Shown: positions 11,422-23,325 of the stretch, one piece after another
Layout: the number at the start of each line of letters is the position of its first letter
Position numbering within the stretch: position 1 is the stretch's first letter
NCBI GenBank assembly: GCA_963930655.1
Contig: OZ005603.1
Location: 22,520,201-22,584,200, forward strand
Length of the DNA: 64,000 nucleotides
Direction: 5' to 3'
Source of the DNA: Myrica gale
Taxonomy: Eukaryota > Streptophyta > Magnoliopsida > Fagales > Myricaceae
The notes under the pieces: model-generated
Told to the model about the DNA's origin: nothing
Database searches by the model: none
Seen by the model: only the letters and a program-made list of their open reading frames with translations
Translations under genes and position numbers: made by a program

Positions 11422-11439
11422 TGGCGCCGTTGCCGGGGA
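11422..11439 (+). promoter_or_regulatory. tRNA-Asp primer-binding site of Athila element
   Basis: The 18 bases TGGCGCCGTTGCCGGGGA are complementary to the 3' end of plant tRNA-Asp, the primer used by Athila-type retrotransposons. The site lies a few bases after the expected LTR end, which fixes the orientation of the element as plus. Confidence 0.85.
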
Positions 11440-11709
11440 CAATTGACGTTTATGAAGCATTTCTTTTTGTTGAAGAAGTCGATGTGCTACTTCTATGAAC
11501 CTCTTCACAAATTGGGTGACATCTACTCCTTCCCTTTTTCCTTACCCTTTTTTCCTTTTAGCTGCTGTTTATGTTTGGTTGGTTTCGAGATATTTCTGGT
11601 CATTTGGTTCGAAATCAATACATCACAGACTTTGATTTTGATAATTTGTAATTTATTTTCTGGTTTAGCATCAATTTCACTTGATTCAGCATCTGAAACT
11701 AGTAGCATC

Positions 11710-12982
11710 ATGGCTGGAAATGATGATATGCATGTGCAAAATCCGAATAGAACACTTAGAGAATATTTGCATCCAATTAGAACCAGTGCACCATCACGCA
11801 TAATTCAACCTTTAAATGCAAACAATTTCAATTTCAAACCTGGAATGATACCTCTACTTCCACATTTTCATGGCATGGAATCCGAAAATCCTTATTTGCA
11901 TATCAAAGAGTTTGAGGAAGTATGTTCTACATTTGTGGATCAAACATGCACTGAGGAAGTTATTAGGCTGAAATTGTTCTCATTTTTCTTTGAAAGACAA
12001 AGCCAAAACATGGCTATATTCACTAAGGTCTAGATCCATAGGTACATGGCAGGAGATGCAAACAGAGTTCTTGAAGAAATTTTTTCCATTACATAGGACA
12101 AATGCTCTGAAAAGACAGATTATGAACCTTTCCCAAAAAGAGTCTGAAACTTTTTATCAATGCTGGGAACGATTCAAAGATTTTCGAAACTCTTTTCCTC
12201 ATCATGGTTATGAACATTGGCGTGTGATTAGTTTCTTTTATGAAAGTTTAACACCAAAAATGCGCCAATTTGTTGAAACCATGTGTAATGGAGAATTTTT
12301 TAATAAAGAACCTGAAGAGGCATTCGAATACTTTGATTATTTGGCTGAGAATGCTCAATCCTGGGATACTGCAGATGCCTATGATAGATCTAAGTGTATT
12401 GAGCCTAGTGGTGGTAAATTTAATTTGAGTGATGAGGATGATTTGCGTGCCAAGTTAACTTTACTAGCCAGAAAAGTTGATGCAATAGAATTGAAGAAAG
12501 TAAATGAGGTGCAGGTTATCCCTAGAGTACTAGAAAAATGTGGAATATGTGAGGACTTAGGACATTTAACTAATGAATGTCCTATCACTCCTGCTTTTAA
12601 AGAGGTGTTATTAGATCAATCAAATGCTGTGAATTTTATCTCTAAACCCTTTGCTGGCCCTTACTCTAACACTTACAATCCAAGTTGGAGAAATCATCCA
12701 AATTTTGGTTGGAGAAATTACCAAAATGCTACTTCGGTGCCTGCCATTCCTGGACCTCAACAACATGCATCTCAACCTGCACCAGTTCAAAAGAGAGGGC
12801 TTGAAGAAACTATTCAACAAATGGCAAATACATTGCAACAGTTCATGCAAGGACAAGCAACTATCAATAATCAGAATTCTCAAGCCATAAATGACATAAG
12901 GAGCGCACTAACAAAGCTGACAACCACGTTGAGCACTCAGAAAAAAGGAAAATTTCCTTCTCAACCACAGCCAAATCCGTAA
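11710..12982 (+). pseudogene. Athila-type gag with one frameshift
   Basis: The reading starts at ATG 11710 and continues in one frame to about 11985. There an extra T in a T-run shifts it into the frame of 11990-12982. The retrotransposon gag domain ('GTWQEMQTEFLKKFFP', 'ETFYQCWERFKDF', 'FYESLTPKMRQFVE') is followed by a zinc-knuckle-like 'CGICEDLGHLTNECP'. Next is 'NTYNPSWRNHPNFGWRN', a signature of Athila gag. Gag would form the virus-like particle that packages element RNA. Length and motif order fit an otherwise complete gag, so the shift looks fairly recent. A stop at 12980-12982 separates it from the protease region. Confidence 0.85.
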
Positions 12983-13014
12983 GCTCAAGCTCAACAAGTT
13001 CAAGCTGCATCCGA

Positions 13015-13857
13015 TTGCTCAACCTCAAACCAGTGAAAGCTATCACCACTTTGAGGAGTGGTAAAGTGGTAAACATCCCAGTACAAGGAGCATATGAGGT
13101 AAAAAGTTCTGGTATGGACTCCAATTTAACCCAAAATATTGATGATGAAAATTCTACTGAAGTTGAGGTATGTCCTTGCCCTATTCCAGCATCTTTTCCT
13201 CAAAGCTTAGTGCCCTTACACTTTTATAAACATCAAGCTGACATTTTAGAAATTTTTAAGCAAGTTCGGATCAATATCCCTTTGTTAAATGTCATTCAAC
13301 AAATTCCTACATATGCTAAATTTCTAAAAGACTTGTGCATTGTCAAGAGGAAATTAAATGTTCAAAAAAAGGCTTTCTTAACTGAGCAGGTCAACGCCAT
13401 TATACAAAGCAATACCCCACCAAAATATAAAGATCCAGGTTCTCCTAAAATTGCTTGTATAATAGGTAGTCAAAAATTGGCTAAGCTCTTTTGGACCTCG
13501 GTTCAAGTGTCAATTTATTGCCTTATACCATATATGAACAGCTGGGATTAGGAGAACTGAAACCTACTTCTATTATCCTCCAATTGGCTGATCGATCCAT
13601 CAAAATGCCAAGAGGCATTGTTGAAGATGTTTTAGTTCAAATTGATTAATTCTTTTATCCAGTGGACTTTGTAGTACTTGATGTTCATTTGACAAGTTCA
13701 TCTTCATTCCAAGCTCCAATCATTCTCGGAAGACCATTTCTTGCAACTTCAAATGCTTTAATCAATTGTAGAAGTAGTGTTTTAAAGTTGAGTTTTGGAA
13801 ACATGACACTAGAACTAAACATTTTCAACACGTGTAGACAACCACATGATTTGGAAG
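13015..13857 (+). pseudogene. Athila-type protease region, decayed
   Basis: Pieces in two frames (13015-13551 and 13662-13860) include 'ITTLRSGKVV', 'FPQSLVP' and 'EIFKQVRINIPLLNVIQQIP'. They are followed by the aspartic protease remnant around 13495-13740 (an 'LDLGSSVNLLPY'-like stretch out of frame, then 'APIILGRPFLATSNALI'). At least one frameshift near 13500 and a stop at about 13648 break it. The protease would cleave Gag-Pol. A TRIM is inserted right after this region. Confidence 0.75.
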
Positions 13858-13862
13858 AAGTT

Positions 13863-14343
13863 TGTAATGACCCAAGGATAAGCACTAGCCACATCTGTGC
13901 TTTGACTTCAAAAGGACTAGTCAAGGTTACTCTTGAAACCCCCTTGATCATTATAAATATCAGTTCAACCTAGTAAGGTCCTAATGTGGGACTTGGCCCT
14001 TATATAACCAATCACTCATTCATTCTCCTCTCCCACTCCATGTGGGATTCGGGGTATCACAATCTCCCCCCTTTAGATCCTTGACATCCTCGTCAAGGCC
14101 ACCAAGCCTACATTGGTGGTTACTAGGACCGCTCTGATACCATTTGTAACGACCCAATGACAAGCATCAACCACATCTGTGCTTTGACTTCAAAAGGAAT
14201 AGTCAAGGTTACTCTTGAAACCCCTTGGATCATTATAAAGCTCAGTTCAACCTAGTAAGGTCCCAATGTGGGACTTGGCCCTTATAGAACCAATCACTCA
14301 TTCATTCTCCTCTCCCACTCCATGTGGGATTCGGGGTATCACA
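13863..14343 (-). mobile_element. TRIM (miniature LTR retrotransposon) inserted in Athila element
   Basis: Two 199-bp direct repeats (13863-14061 and 14145-14343) begin TGTAA and end TATCACA. They differ at about a dozen positions and enclose only 83 bp. On the minus strand the 5' LTR is followed by TGGTATCAGAGC (14142-14131), the initiator tRNA-Met primer site. A polypurine tract AAAGGGGGGAGAT (14074-14062) precedes the 3' LTR. A perfect 5-bp duplication AAGTT lies at 13858-13862 and 14344-14348. There is no coding capacity, so movement must have depended on proteins from another element. Confidence 0.93.
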
Positions 14344-14348
14344 AAGTT

Positions 14349-15294
14349 CATAAGGTTAATTTGCTTGAAGCCATTCTTGATGAAAGAGGTTTATTTGGCA
14401 CATCAGCACACTGATTTGCAATCTAAATTAGAAGATGAATCTGAACTGTTTGACTTATCTTCTAACCATTGTGATGTTTCATTTATAGGAGATGATTCCA
14501 GTCCTCATTGGAGGCCAAAATTCGAGCAGCTTCCACCATTAACAGCAGCTTTGCATCCTTCTGTAGATGAAGTTCCAAAATTGGACCTGAAACCACTGCC
14601 AACAGAGCTGAAATATGCTTTTCTGGGACCAGACAACACCTATCCTGTAGTGGTTTCCTCCTTGCTCATAGAGAATCAAGAACAAAGGTTAATTTCAATG
14701 TTGAAACAACATAAGGGAGTCATTGGCTGGACTATAGCAGACATCAAAGGTATAAGCCCCCTTATATGTACACATAGGATTTATTTGGAAGAGAATGCAA
14801 AAAACCTCTAGAGAAATGCAAAGGAGATTAAACCCTACCATGAAAGAGGTTGTAGAAAAGGAAGTATTAAAGTTACTTGATGTTGGCATAATTTATCCTA
14901 TCTCGGATAGCAAATGGGTAAGTCCAACTCAAGTAGTATCAAAGAAATTTGGTTTAACAGTTATGAAAAATGATCAAGATGAGTTGATTCCTATGAGAAT
15001 GACTATTGGTTGGCGCATGTGTATAGATTATAGGAAACTAAATGCAGTTACTAGGAAAGATCATTTTCCTTTGCCTTTTCTTGATCAAAATTTGGAAAGA
15101 GTTGTTGGTCATCCTTTTTAGTGCTTCTTAGATGGTTTTTCTGGATAATATCAGATTGAAATAGCTTTGGAGGACCAAGAAAAGACCACTTTTACATGTC
15201 CTTTTGACACTTTTGCATTTAGACAAATGTCATTCGGTTTATGTAATGCACCAACAACTTTTCAAAGATGCATGCTAAGCATTTTTAGTGATAT
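14349..15294 (+). pseudogene. Athila-type pol, N-terminal part and reverse transcriptase, truncated
   Basis: After the TRIM the pol reading resumes. It shows a linker ('LPPLTAALHPSVDEVPKLDLKPLP', 'AFLGPDNTYPVVVSS', 'HKGVIGWTIADIKGISP') and then RT ('MKEVVEKEVLKLLDVGIIYPISDSKWVSP', 'MCIDYRKLNAVTRKDHFPLPF', 'TFAFRQMSFGLCNAPTTFQRCM'). Frameshifts near 14790 and stops at 15119 and 15146 inactivate it. RT is cut before the YxDD-like catalytic motif by the LTR that starts at 15295. RNase H, integrase and the rest of the element are absent from the window. Confidence 0.85.
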
Positions 15295-15428
15295 TGTCAC
15301 ACCCCGAACGGCATCCCGAAGGGACCGTGACAGCCGCGAGCTATCCCCCGGATAGCTCCAGTGTTCTTACTTACGTTCTTACGTGCTTACGGCGGAAACA
15401 TACAGGATCGCGAGGGATTCGAGGTAAA

Positions 15429-15762
15429 TCTTACATAATCAGGGTTCTCATTAAGTTTACATACAAAACATATATAACATATTAAAACCCAACTAGTGAC
15501 GGATCTCATCGATCGAGTCACCATTATCAAAAATATGAACATAATCTTGGTCCTTCTAAGTCAGGTAGTCCTCCTGACTCTCTTCACCTGAGGCATCTTA
15601 CATAATCAGGGTTCTCATTAAGTTTGCATACAAAACATATATAACATATTAAAACCCAACTAGTGACGGATCTCATCGATCGAGTCACCATTATCAAAAA
15701 TATGAACATAATCTTGGTCCTTCTAAGTCAGGTAGTCCTCCTGACTCTCTTCACCTGAGGCA
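15429..15762. repeat. 167-bp tandem duplication in the LTR
   Basis: Units 15429-15595 and 15596-15762 are almost identical ('tcttacataatcaggg' through 'cacctgaggca'). A base difference near 15460/15627 is the only one noticed, so the duplication is recent compared with the LTR itself. Confidence 0.85.
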
Positions 15763-16110
15763 TCTGGAATGACACAATTTTAAAAACAACGTGAGTCAAA
15801 AAAACTCAGTAAGGGAGAAACATAAACTTGAAACATGCTTTTTACTTGTACTTGCATAATAAAAAAAAATGAACTTGATTCGTGATGCACATGCATGTCA
15901 TGGATATGCATATGCTCTTGCTTGAATTCGGCCCCAGGACCTTGAAAATATTTCTTTCATACTTGCTTGTAAAATTGGCCCTTGGCCCTTAAATTTCACT
16001 TATTCATATCTCTTACTGTGGGGTCGCTCCATTTGACCCCTGAAGTCAGGGTTGTGCGTTCCCTTTGGAACCGTCCCCGATTTCCCTTGGAGACCTTACA
16101 TACGATCAAG

Positions 16111-16248
16111 CTAGCACACCTTCTCGCATTCGTCCTTCAGTGGCTAGACATGACCCTAGGAGGCCCACACCTTCTCAATGTCCTTCAGTGTGGTTTGCAC
16201 TGCCTCTTGGATTCACCCATCCTTCTCGCATTCGTCCTTCGGTATGGG
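16111..16248 (-). repeat. Hairpin modules in LTR copy C (reverse)
   Basis: Read on the plus strand there are three modules: CTAGC/GCTAG (16111-16115, 16143-16147), CCACAC/GTGTGG (16165-16170, 16188-16193) and CCCAT/ATGGG (16216-16220, 16244-16248). Each encloses the complement of the conserved core ('CCTTCTCGCATTCGTCCTTC' or a shortened form). Confidence 0.65.
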
Positions 16249-18429
16249 AGTCCATCTTGATGGTACGGTACCGACCAGTGCCCCTTGACATAACTTATCG
16301 TTTCATAAAACATTCCATAATATTTCCATAAAATCATTGCATAAACATTCTCTTTAGAAAAATTCATGCAATGCACATGTCATGTCATGCTTGATCAAAA
16401 TCTCATGCTTGTTCATGAAATGATGCAGTGTGTCATTCCAGTTTTGAAAAGAACCACTTACTGTCCACTTACAAATTCCACTTACTGTCCACTTACAAAT
16501 TCCACTTACTCTTGGTCTTCCTTGGTAGTGTATAAAGACACGTAGATCGCCCACAAGCGATTCAAATATTCCTTAGACTTAAGAAATAGTACGTAATCAT
16601 ATAAATTAAACATTTGCATTCTTGAAATCGGTTATTAACCAAAGATATATATATATATATATATATATCACTGTAATTCTTTTAATCATTAAAAATATTT
16701 TATTTACTCTTTTCTTTAAATAATATTAAAAACTTAGGTTAGTTAATCATTTAATATTTTATTGCGATATAATATATATACATGTCTCTATTATGGTTTA
16801 ATCGACACTAATGGATTTAGGATTAAACCTAAGTCTCCCATTATTACATGTGCTCCCCTAAAACCTTACATTAAACCATCAATAACTTTAATCATGATTA
16901 AATCTTGATTTGGACCTTAAACCTCAATTAATCCGAGATACTAACCCCCAATTTTATCACATGTTCATGGTTCCTCAATATTATTCCAATTAGCCTAATC
17001 CCCAATTTCAAATATCCAACACAACAATTTTAACCTAATTATCATAATTTACAATTAGGGTTCTTTCACCTTAAACATTCGGCCAACACTAAATTTTATG
17101 CATCCTTTAATCACAACTTCAACTCCAATGGTGATCCCATCCTCCAATCAACAATTTCACAACCTAGGATCTAAAAATCAAAACACAACCACAAGACACC
17201 ATGCATTATATAATTCGGCACATGTTTTTCATCCAAATAATTATGTTTTCTTCAATTTGCATGCATCCTTTACATAACATAATTATCTACCATGCATTAG
17301 GTAATTAATCTTGCATATAACATGGTTCATATCCAGATCTATACATACACAAAATTTCTCTTGGAAACCTAGGGCATATATGGATCGGCCATAACCCATA
17401 ACATCACATTTTCATGCTAAAAATTATATCATGCATACCCTTGCATTCTACAATCCACCTTTGCATGCATTTACTTCACACTTTCATTATTCATGAATAA
17501 CATGACCAGATCTAACATTCAAACACATCCATAACCATAGATCTAGGGAGATTTACAACTTACAACCAACCAACTTAGCATAAACTTAGATCTAACTTCC
17601 TTTAACATACATTACTCTCCCTTTGCATTTTTCTTAACATACAACCTTAGATCCAAGACATACATGGCCAGATCTAACACTTAGACACCTTAATAACACT
17701 AGATCTAGCAAAATACAACATAAAAATCCAAGATCCAACTACATGAAGTTCGGCCAACAAGGGAAAATGGTAGACCCGAATTTTACCTTGGTGTTCCCTT
17801 GTTTTCTCCTTTCTTTTCCTTGCAAAACTTCTTCTTTTCCTTCACCTCCTTCTTCTCCCTCTTCTTCTCCCTTGTCACACGGGTTTCCCCTTGGTTCAAG
17901 CTCCAAATCCCACCTTTTGGTTTAAAGCTTTGGCTTATCTTCTCCCTTGGTTCTCTCTTTCTCTCTTCTTGGTTCGGTTTTCTCTTCTCTTCTCTTGGCT
18001 TTGTGTTTCTCTCTTTTGGCTTGGTGTTGCACGACCACAATGACCCCAAGAAGTGAAATGAGTGTGTGAGGGTGATGTTAGGCGTGCAAGACTTCTCACA
18101 AAAGTTAAAATGGAGTGAATTTGGACAAGGAATTCGGCCAAGGGGTAAAACCCACCTTTTTCTCTACTTTTCAGCTTTTGTCATTGTCTTGTCTCTTGTC
18201 TTGGTCGACATTCACCCCTAGCCACACAACTCAAATCCTTCATCCAATGCTTGGCCAACTAACTTAGTTCATTTAGTTGAATTCCAACTACTTAGTTCAC
18301 TTAACACAATCTAGTTACTTAGTAAACTTAATGAAGGTTAGCACTACTAATCTAGTATCATTAGCTTAATCTCAAGGCCCATTAGGCAGCCCAATAAATC
18401 CTTTATTCAAGGCCCAACATAAGATTACA

Positions 18430-18727
18430 CGCGAGTGTGGATTTTTTTGCTTGGGTGGATCCTCTAATGTGTGAACACGGGAAAAAAGTGTTGAAACGCA
18501 TGCGAGATAGGCAAGAACGTTTAAATGTTGACCAAAAGGACATTAAAAGCCTAGAGGAGGAGATTAAAAGCCTTAAGAATGAGAATTTCAGCTTGATGAA
18601 GGTGATTGAAAGTCTGAAGGAGGAGGTTCAAAGCCTGAAGAAGGAGATTGAAAAATATCACTCTTGTGAAGAAGTATATGCTCGTTGTATCAGTGTTGTT
18701 GATTCTTGTAGTAATTCTTTTTCCTAG
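18430..18727 (+). pseudogene. GRF-type zinc-finger protein remnant with coiled coil
   Basis: The frame has no ATG start: it opens right at the LTR boundary (18429) with '(V)DFFAWVDPLMCEHGKKVLKRM'. This resembles the last part of plant GRF zinc-finger domains (FxWxD...C.H). About 45 residues of Lys/Glu/Leu heptad-like coiled coil follow ('KSLEEEIKSLKNENFSL', 'ESLKEEVQSLKKEIEKY'), ending at a stop at 18725-18727. The N-terminal cysteines of the finger are missing, cut off by the LTR junction. Such small GRF proteins are common near MULE transposons in plants. Function is unknown. Confidence 0.5.
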
Positions 18728-19924
18728 ATTGTGCTGCTGTTTGGGCAAACTGACATAAATGGCTTTTGATGTTGTCATTCTTGTAGTAATCATGTCCATT
18801 TTGTGGTGTAGTTTGAAATGAGACCCTAATTATGTAATTATGTCATTTTGTGTCGCTTGTAATTGGTAGTCGAAGCATTATGTAACTTGTGTTTTCTATT
18901 GGAATGTATCTCATTTTGCATTATGTAAATGACTTCTTAATTGGAATGTATGTCATCTATAATTTGCATGTGTGTGTCACCTATTTTCATAACAACTCCA
19001 AAACAGAAGCACTTACTAGAACAACAAAACTGCTACAACAACACTACAAAATAATCTGCACAACTTTAACAGTTTCAGCTGCTAATACATAACAGTTTCA
19101 GGACTCAGTACAAAACTGCACAATCACTAACGGTTTCAACTTTAACAGTTTCACATTCGTTCATTGATAATAGAACTAGTTTAAAAAAATACGTCCAAAT
19201 GTGCTAACCACTGCAGCCAGCTTCAACAGTTTCAAAATATATATCACCTAACCCAACAATCTCAACTACAATGTGCTTGGACAGTTTCTAAAAATACATA
19301 CAACTTCTCAACCATCTCAGCCACTACACTGTACTTCGATAGTTTCAAAAAATACATACAACTTCTCAACCATGTAATCTAGATTCACTACAACCAGCTT
19401 TAACAATCTCAAAAAAAATTACACTGCATACCATGATCAGTTAGAGTCATTGCAGGGGGTCATTCTTCTTCTTGGTCTTCCTCAACCTGCTTGTGCTATC
19501 ATCTGTCTTCCCCTTCTTCTTCTTGGCCTTCCTCAATCCATATGTTTCATCTGCCCTTCGCTTTCCTTTCTCCTACTAAATTACTTGACTATGTGGATCA
19601 GTTTATGACCCAACAACAGGATCTGTGAGGTCAATGAAGAGTGGTCGCTGATTTCCCGAGGTTCATGCCACTTCTCTTAGTCGATCAGAGCTTCGTGTTC
19701 GCGTTGCAACACCCTACCAGCTAGGGGTGCTGAAGTCGCTGCAGTTGATGGGCTTCTTCTTCCCCGGGTACAGGGCATCGTCAATGAGCTTCTTCTTCCC
19801 CAGCAAGGAGGCAGCATAATCTGGTAGAACCTGCAAACCGAAAGAACACAAAGTACACGTTAGCTATGCATGTAAAAAAAACAAGTATCAAGCAAACACT
19901 CAGAGAAAAAATATCTACAAATTA
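18728..19924. other. Degenerate sequence between GRF remnant and MULE gene
   Basis: It is rich in diverged short repeats of 'aacagtttca', 'acaacttctcaaccat' and 'tttcaaaa(a)tacata' (about 19000-19400). About 19440-19570 carries a minus-strand Lys/Arg-coding pattern ('ttcttcttggtcttcctcaacc') resembling the basic C-terminus of a MuDR-type protein. No intact gene is present. Confidence 0.35.
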
Positions 19925-22119
19925 TTAAGCACTCCTCTTACAACATCGGTAGTCAAAGTGGAAGCAACGACTGCCGATGACCCAGCTTGAAAGGCAAAAA
20001 CCTGTGATAATAGTTGATATCAAAAATAAAATCCTCAAGCAAACAATTGAAAGTCCTAAAATCTCATGCAAATAACAAGTGGTATGAAGCAGAAAGCTTA
20101 TACCTCTTGTGGAATAGATTTTGATTGGTCGTGGGGGTCTTCTTCTTCTTCTTTTTACATCACCTGGAATTGTGCCCCACCGTGCCACATTTGGAGCATT
20201 TGATAACAGTTCCAACCTTGCTGAGCCTAATACGGGTCTTAGGATTATCTGTGCCCCTCCTCCTTAACTTCTTCGGCCTCTCAGGCCACACTCTTGCTAT
20301 TGAGGGTACAATTAGATCTTGGGGTGCATGATGCCAATGATCTTCACTTGGCATTGGGTCGATCATAGGCTCATATGCCTTCATATATGTCTCGACTTTG
20401 TAATAGTTGTCCACATAATTCTCGGGCTTCCTCCCATCATACAAAATTGTTGAAATGGCATGCACACAAAGTATGCTCGTTACGTCCCACCGTTGACACC
20501 CGCAAGTCCTCTCTTTTAAATTCACAACGTACTTCCTTCGTTTATGCTCCACCTTAAACAACACATTCCCAGCATATGTGGAAATACATTCACATGACTC
20601 TACGCCATTTCTATCAACCTTCTTCAAGATAGCTGGACACAGCATCTCGTCCATCTTCTTCATCCCGTCTCTCTTAACTTGATACCTTAGCATTAGTTTC
20701 TTTCTTATAACCTCCATCATATTGATGATGGGTTTATCACGCGCATCCATAATATACGCGTTGAAACACTCTGATAAGTTGCTCATGATGAGATTTGACC
20801 TCGAATGGGGTGAAAAATGAGACCTTATCTAGAGTGTTGGGTCAACCTTAATAATCGATTAATACGCAGGTTCACTTAGTACTTTGAGCGCCATCATCTC
20901 AACCTGGAATTCAGACAATGTGAATGCCGAGGCTGTTGCCCAAAGTCGATCGTTCAACAACTGACCAAGATGACCTTCATCTCTGATATTTGCTTACAAG
21001 TGTCGTATGTAAAATATGTTATCAATGGTAGGAATGACTTCACTAAAGCTTGGGATGAGGCTATGCAATGTCAAGAGACTTAAAGCGTAAGTACTTTTAA
21101 CGTGTAAGGATCAAAAAAGCAAAGACACACACTATTTGTTTACCTTTTGCCGATTTGAAATGAACACCCAGCCGTGTGGGAGATTGGGCCCAAGATCGGA
21201 TACTAACAGATGCAGAAACTAGGACCAGCTATGATTCGTCTCGTTCTCCACTGCAGAAAAGGCAAAAGGGTAGATATTTTCATTGCCATCTCGACCAACA
21301 ACGCACAACAGTTGACCTTTATAAGGTCCTTTTAAAAAACATTCATCAACGCCAATGAGTGGTCTGTAGCCAGCCTTGAAACCATATGCGTGGCTTCCAT
21401 AGAAAAGTATAATCATTGAAAGGTAGGTTGCATCTCCCTTAACGACCTTTGAACCCTCAAAATCACACAAGGCCTCGGGTTTGTACACCGTAATATTGAA
21501 CAGTAATCCCACAGCCGAGTATATTGTTCTCTATGCATCCCCAATATCTCTGTAGTTGCCTTTTTCTTTACCCTATATAACTTGCACCGACTCACGTGTA
21601 CTTTCCACCATCGCTTCATCTCTTCCCTTAGTGCACCAATGGGCCAGTCAGTATTTTGTTTGAACTATTCCAAGTACTTCCTTGATATCCACTTGGAAGA
21701 CACTTGGGTATTTTTATAGCTTCGAGTGCAGCAGTGGTCGCACGAAGGTTAGTTCATTCTTAACATTGCAAGCATAAACTCGTAGTTGCATTCTTCTCGC
21801 TTGCACTGCACAATCACTCTATCTCGGTCATTCTCCGACCAATGGAAATGCTTACCAATATATTGGCCTTCCCGTACAGCTTCCCTAAACTACTCAACAT
21901 AGGAAAATTCATCCCAAACTCCAAATGTGGGCTGGCCGTATACATCTCCTTAAACTCCGTAAATTTCAAGCGTTGTGCTTCCGGCCTCACATTTCCTTCT
22001 TCGCCCGACTCCTCTGAGCATGAAACCAAATCCTGACTATTCTCGTGCTATCTTTCCAATTATGCACCATCTTCCCCTTCAATGTTGAACAACCTAATTT
22101 AGACAAAAAAAACAATGTA

Positions 22120-23030
22120 CAATACCTAGAGGGGGTGAATAGGTATCTTTAAAAATTTCAGCAACCTTTTTAAAGAACAAGTGCACAACTTGATAATATT
22201 CACACCTAATAAATCTGACCTAGATATTAGCAATCTTAATCAAATGCTAACAACTCCAAATGAACCTATGATCAGACATGTCTATTTAATCATAAAAACA
22301 GGAACACATGTTCTGTCACTATACTCTGTATTATAACAAGAACATAGTGTGTTTCAGATCAAACTACAAATGACTTTGAACAAACTACAAATGACGATAA
22401 CCACTTTTTCTATAACATAATTCATCGTCGATCAATTTAGCAACACATCAACCAACAAGATCTTATCAGCAAATGTTGATCTTCCTTTGCACTAAATCCT
22501 CAAATAACCATGATTTGAACTCTTAATAAAGCACAAGATTAGTTAGAAGATAACGATAAAATCAAATCAAGAACATAAATAACAATCACACAACTTGATA
22601 ATGAAGATGGTTACGAAGAGAAAACTCCCTAAAGAACGTCCTTAAGGAGAAAAACTTTTCGGGCCCTTGGCCTGTTTCAATTCACTAGTTTTCAAACTTG
22701 ATTTAAAAAGTGATCAAGAAGACGATCTTTTAGAGATTCTCACAATCTAATCAATCATTAAGCGTACATAAAACCTAGAGACAAAGGGGATTTCGATTTC
22801 TTGGAGCTTCAATCTCTAGATGTTGTGAATATACGATCCTTCATGTTTAAGACAGTTTCTGGAAGGTTTTGTAAAGCCCAAGGGTGAGGTCACTTTCCAC
22901 GGCTTTTTCTCACTTTTTAAAAAGATATTTGAACGCACAGAATAATTCTGTTATGACAGTTACGTATTTGACTGTGACAGACTCCATCTGACTACGACTG
23001 ATTTCCAGACTTTCATTTAAGATGTCACGT
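22120..23030. repeat. Probable repeat insertion within the MULE gene
   Basis: The MULE reading is interrupted by about 0.9 kb of non-coding DNA opening with 'tacctagagggggtgaataggt', a phrase that often marks the edge of plant LTR-type repeats. No direct repeats or target duplication could be matched, so both boundaries are approximate. It could also be a long intron. Confidence 0.35.
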
Positions 23031-23039
23031 CACCAACAT

Positions 23040-23325
23040 TTTCAATCTCAGGTACACTATAGACACATCATTAACATGTCAATCATGTTTTAACAAATGT
23101 TCTCTTCATCATTAGTAGTACGAGGCTGATACCCACTAGTTGCGTCATCCCCTTTATCCTTAAACACATCTCCTTCCCCACTTTCAATCTCAATTACACT
23201 ATAGACACATCACGAACATGTCAATCATGTTTTAACAAATGTTCCTTCATCATTTGTAGTATGAGAATGATATCCACTCGTTGTGTCATCTCTTTTATCC
23301 TTAAACACATACACTTCCCCACTAA
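23040..23325. repeat. ~143-bp tandem duplication in MULE coding DNA
   Basis: Two units (about 23040-23182 and 23183-23325) share 'cactatagacacatca', 'acatgtcaatcatgttttaa' and 'tttatccttaaacacat' with a handful of differences. The unit spans the acidic linker of the transposase gene. Confidence 0.75.

Larger units (their letters stand above)
15295..18429 (-). repeat. Long Ty3/gypsy LTR, reverse orientation, without matching target duplication
   Basis: On the plus strand it starts TGTCACACCCCGAACGGCAT, the complement of the 3' end of the solo LTR at 52436. Internal blocks match that LTR in reverse order: the 'CTGAGGCATCT' block, the hairpin array at 16111-16248, and the AT-rich middle. The inferred other end is '...AAGATTACA' at 18429. 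Flanking pentamers (GATAT on the left, CGCGA on the right) do not match, and the flanks belong to different elements (Athila RT and a GRF-type ORF). It is therefore not a simple solo LTR. The family looks like a long-LTR chromovirus (Tekay/Del type); that is inferred from LTR length only. Confidence 0.7.
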
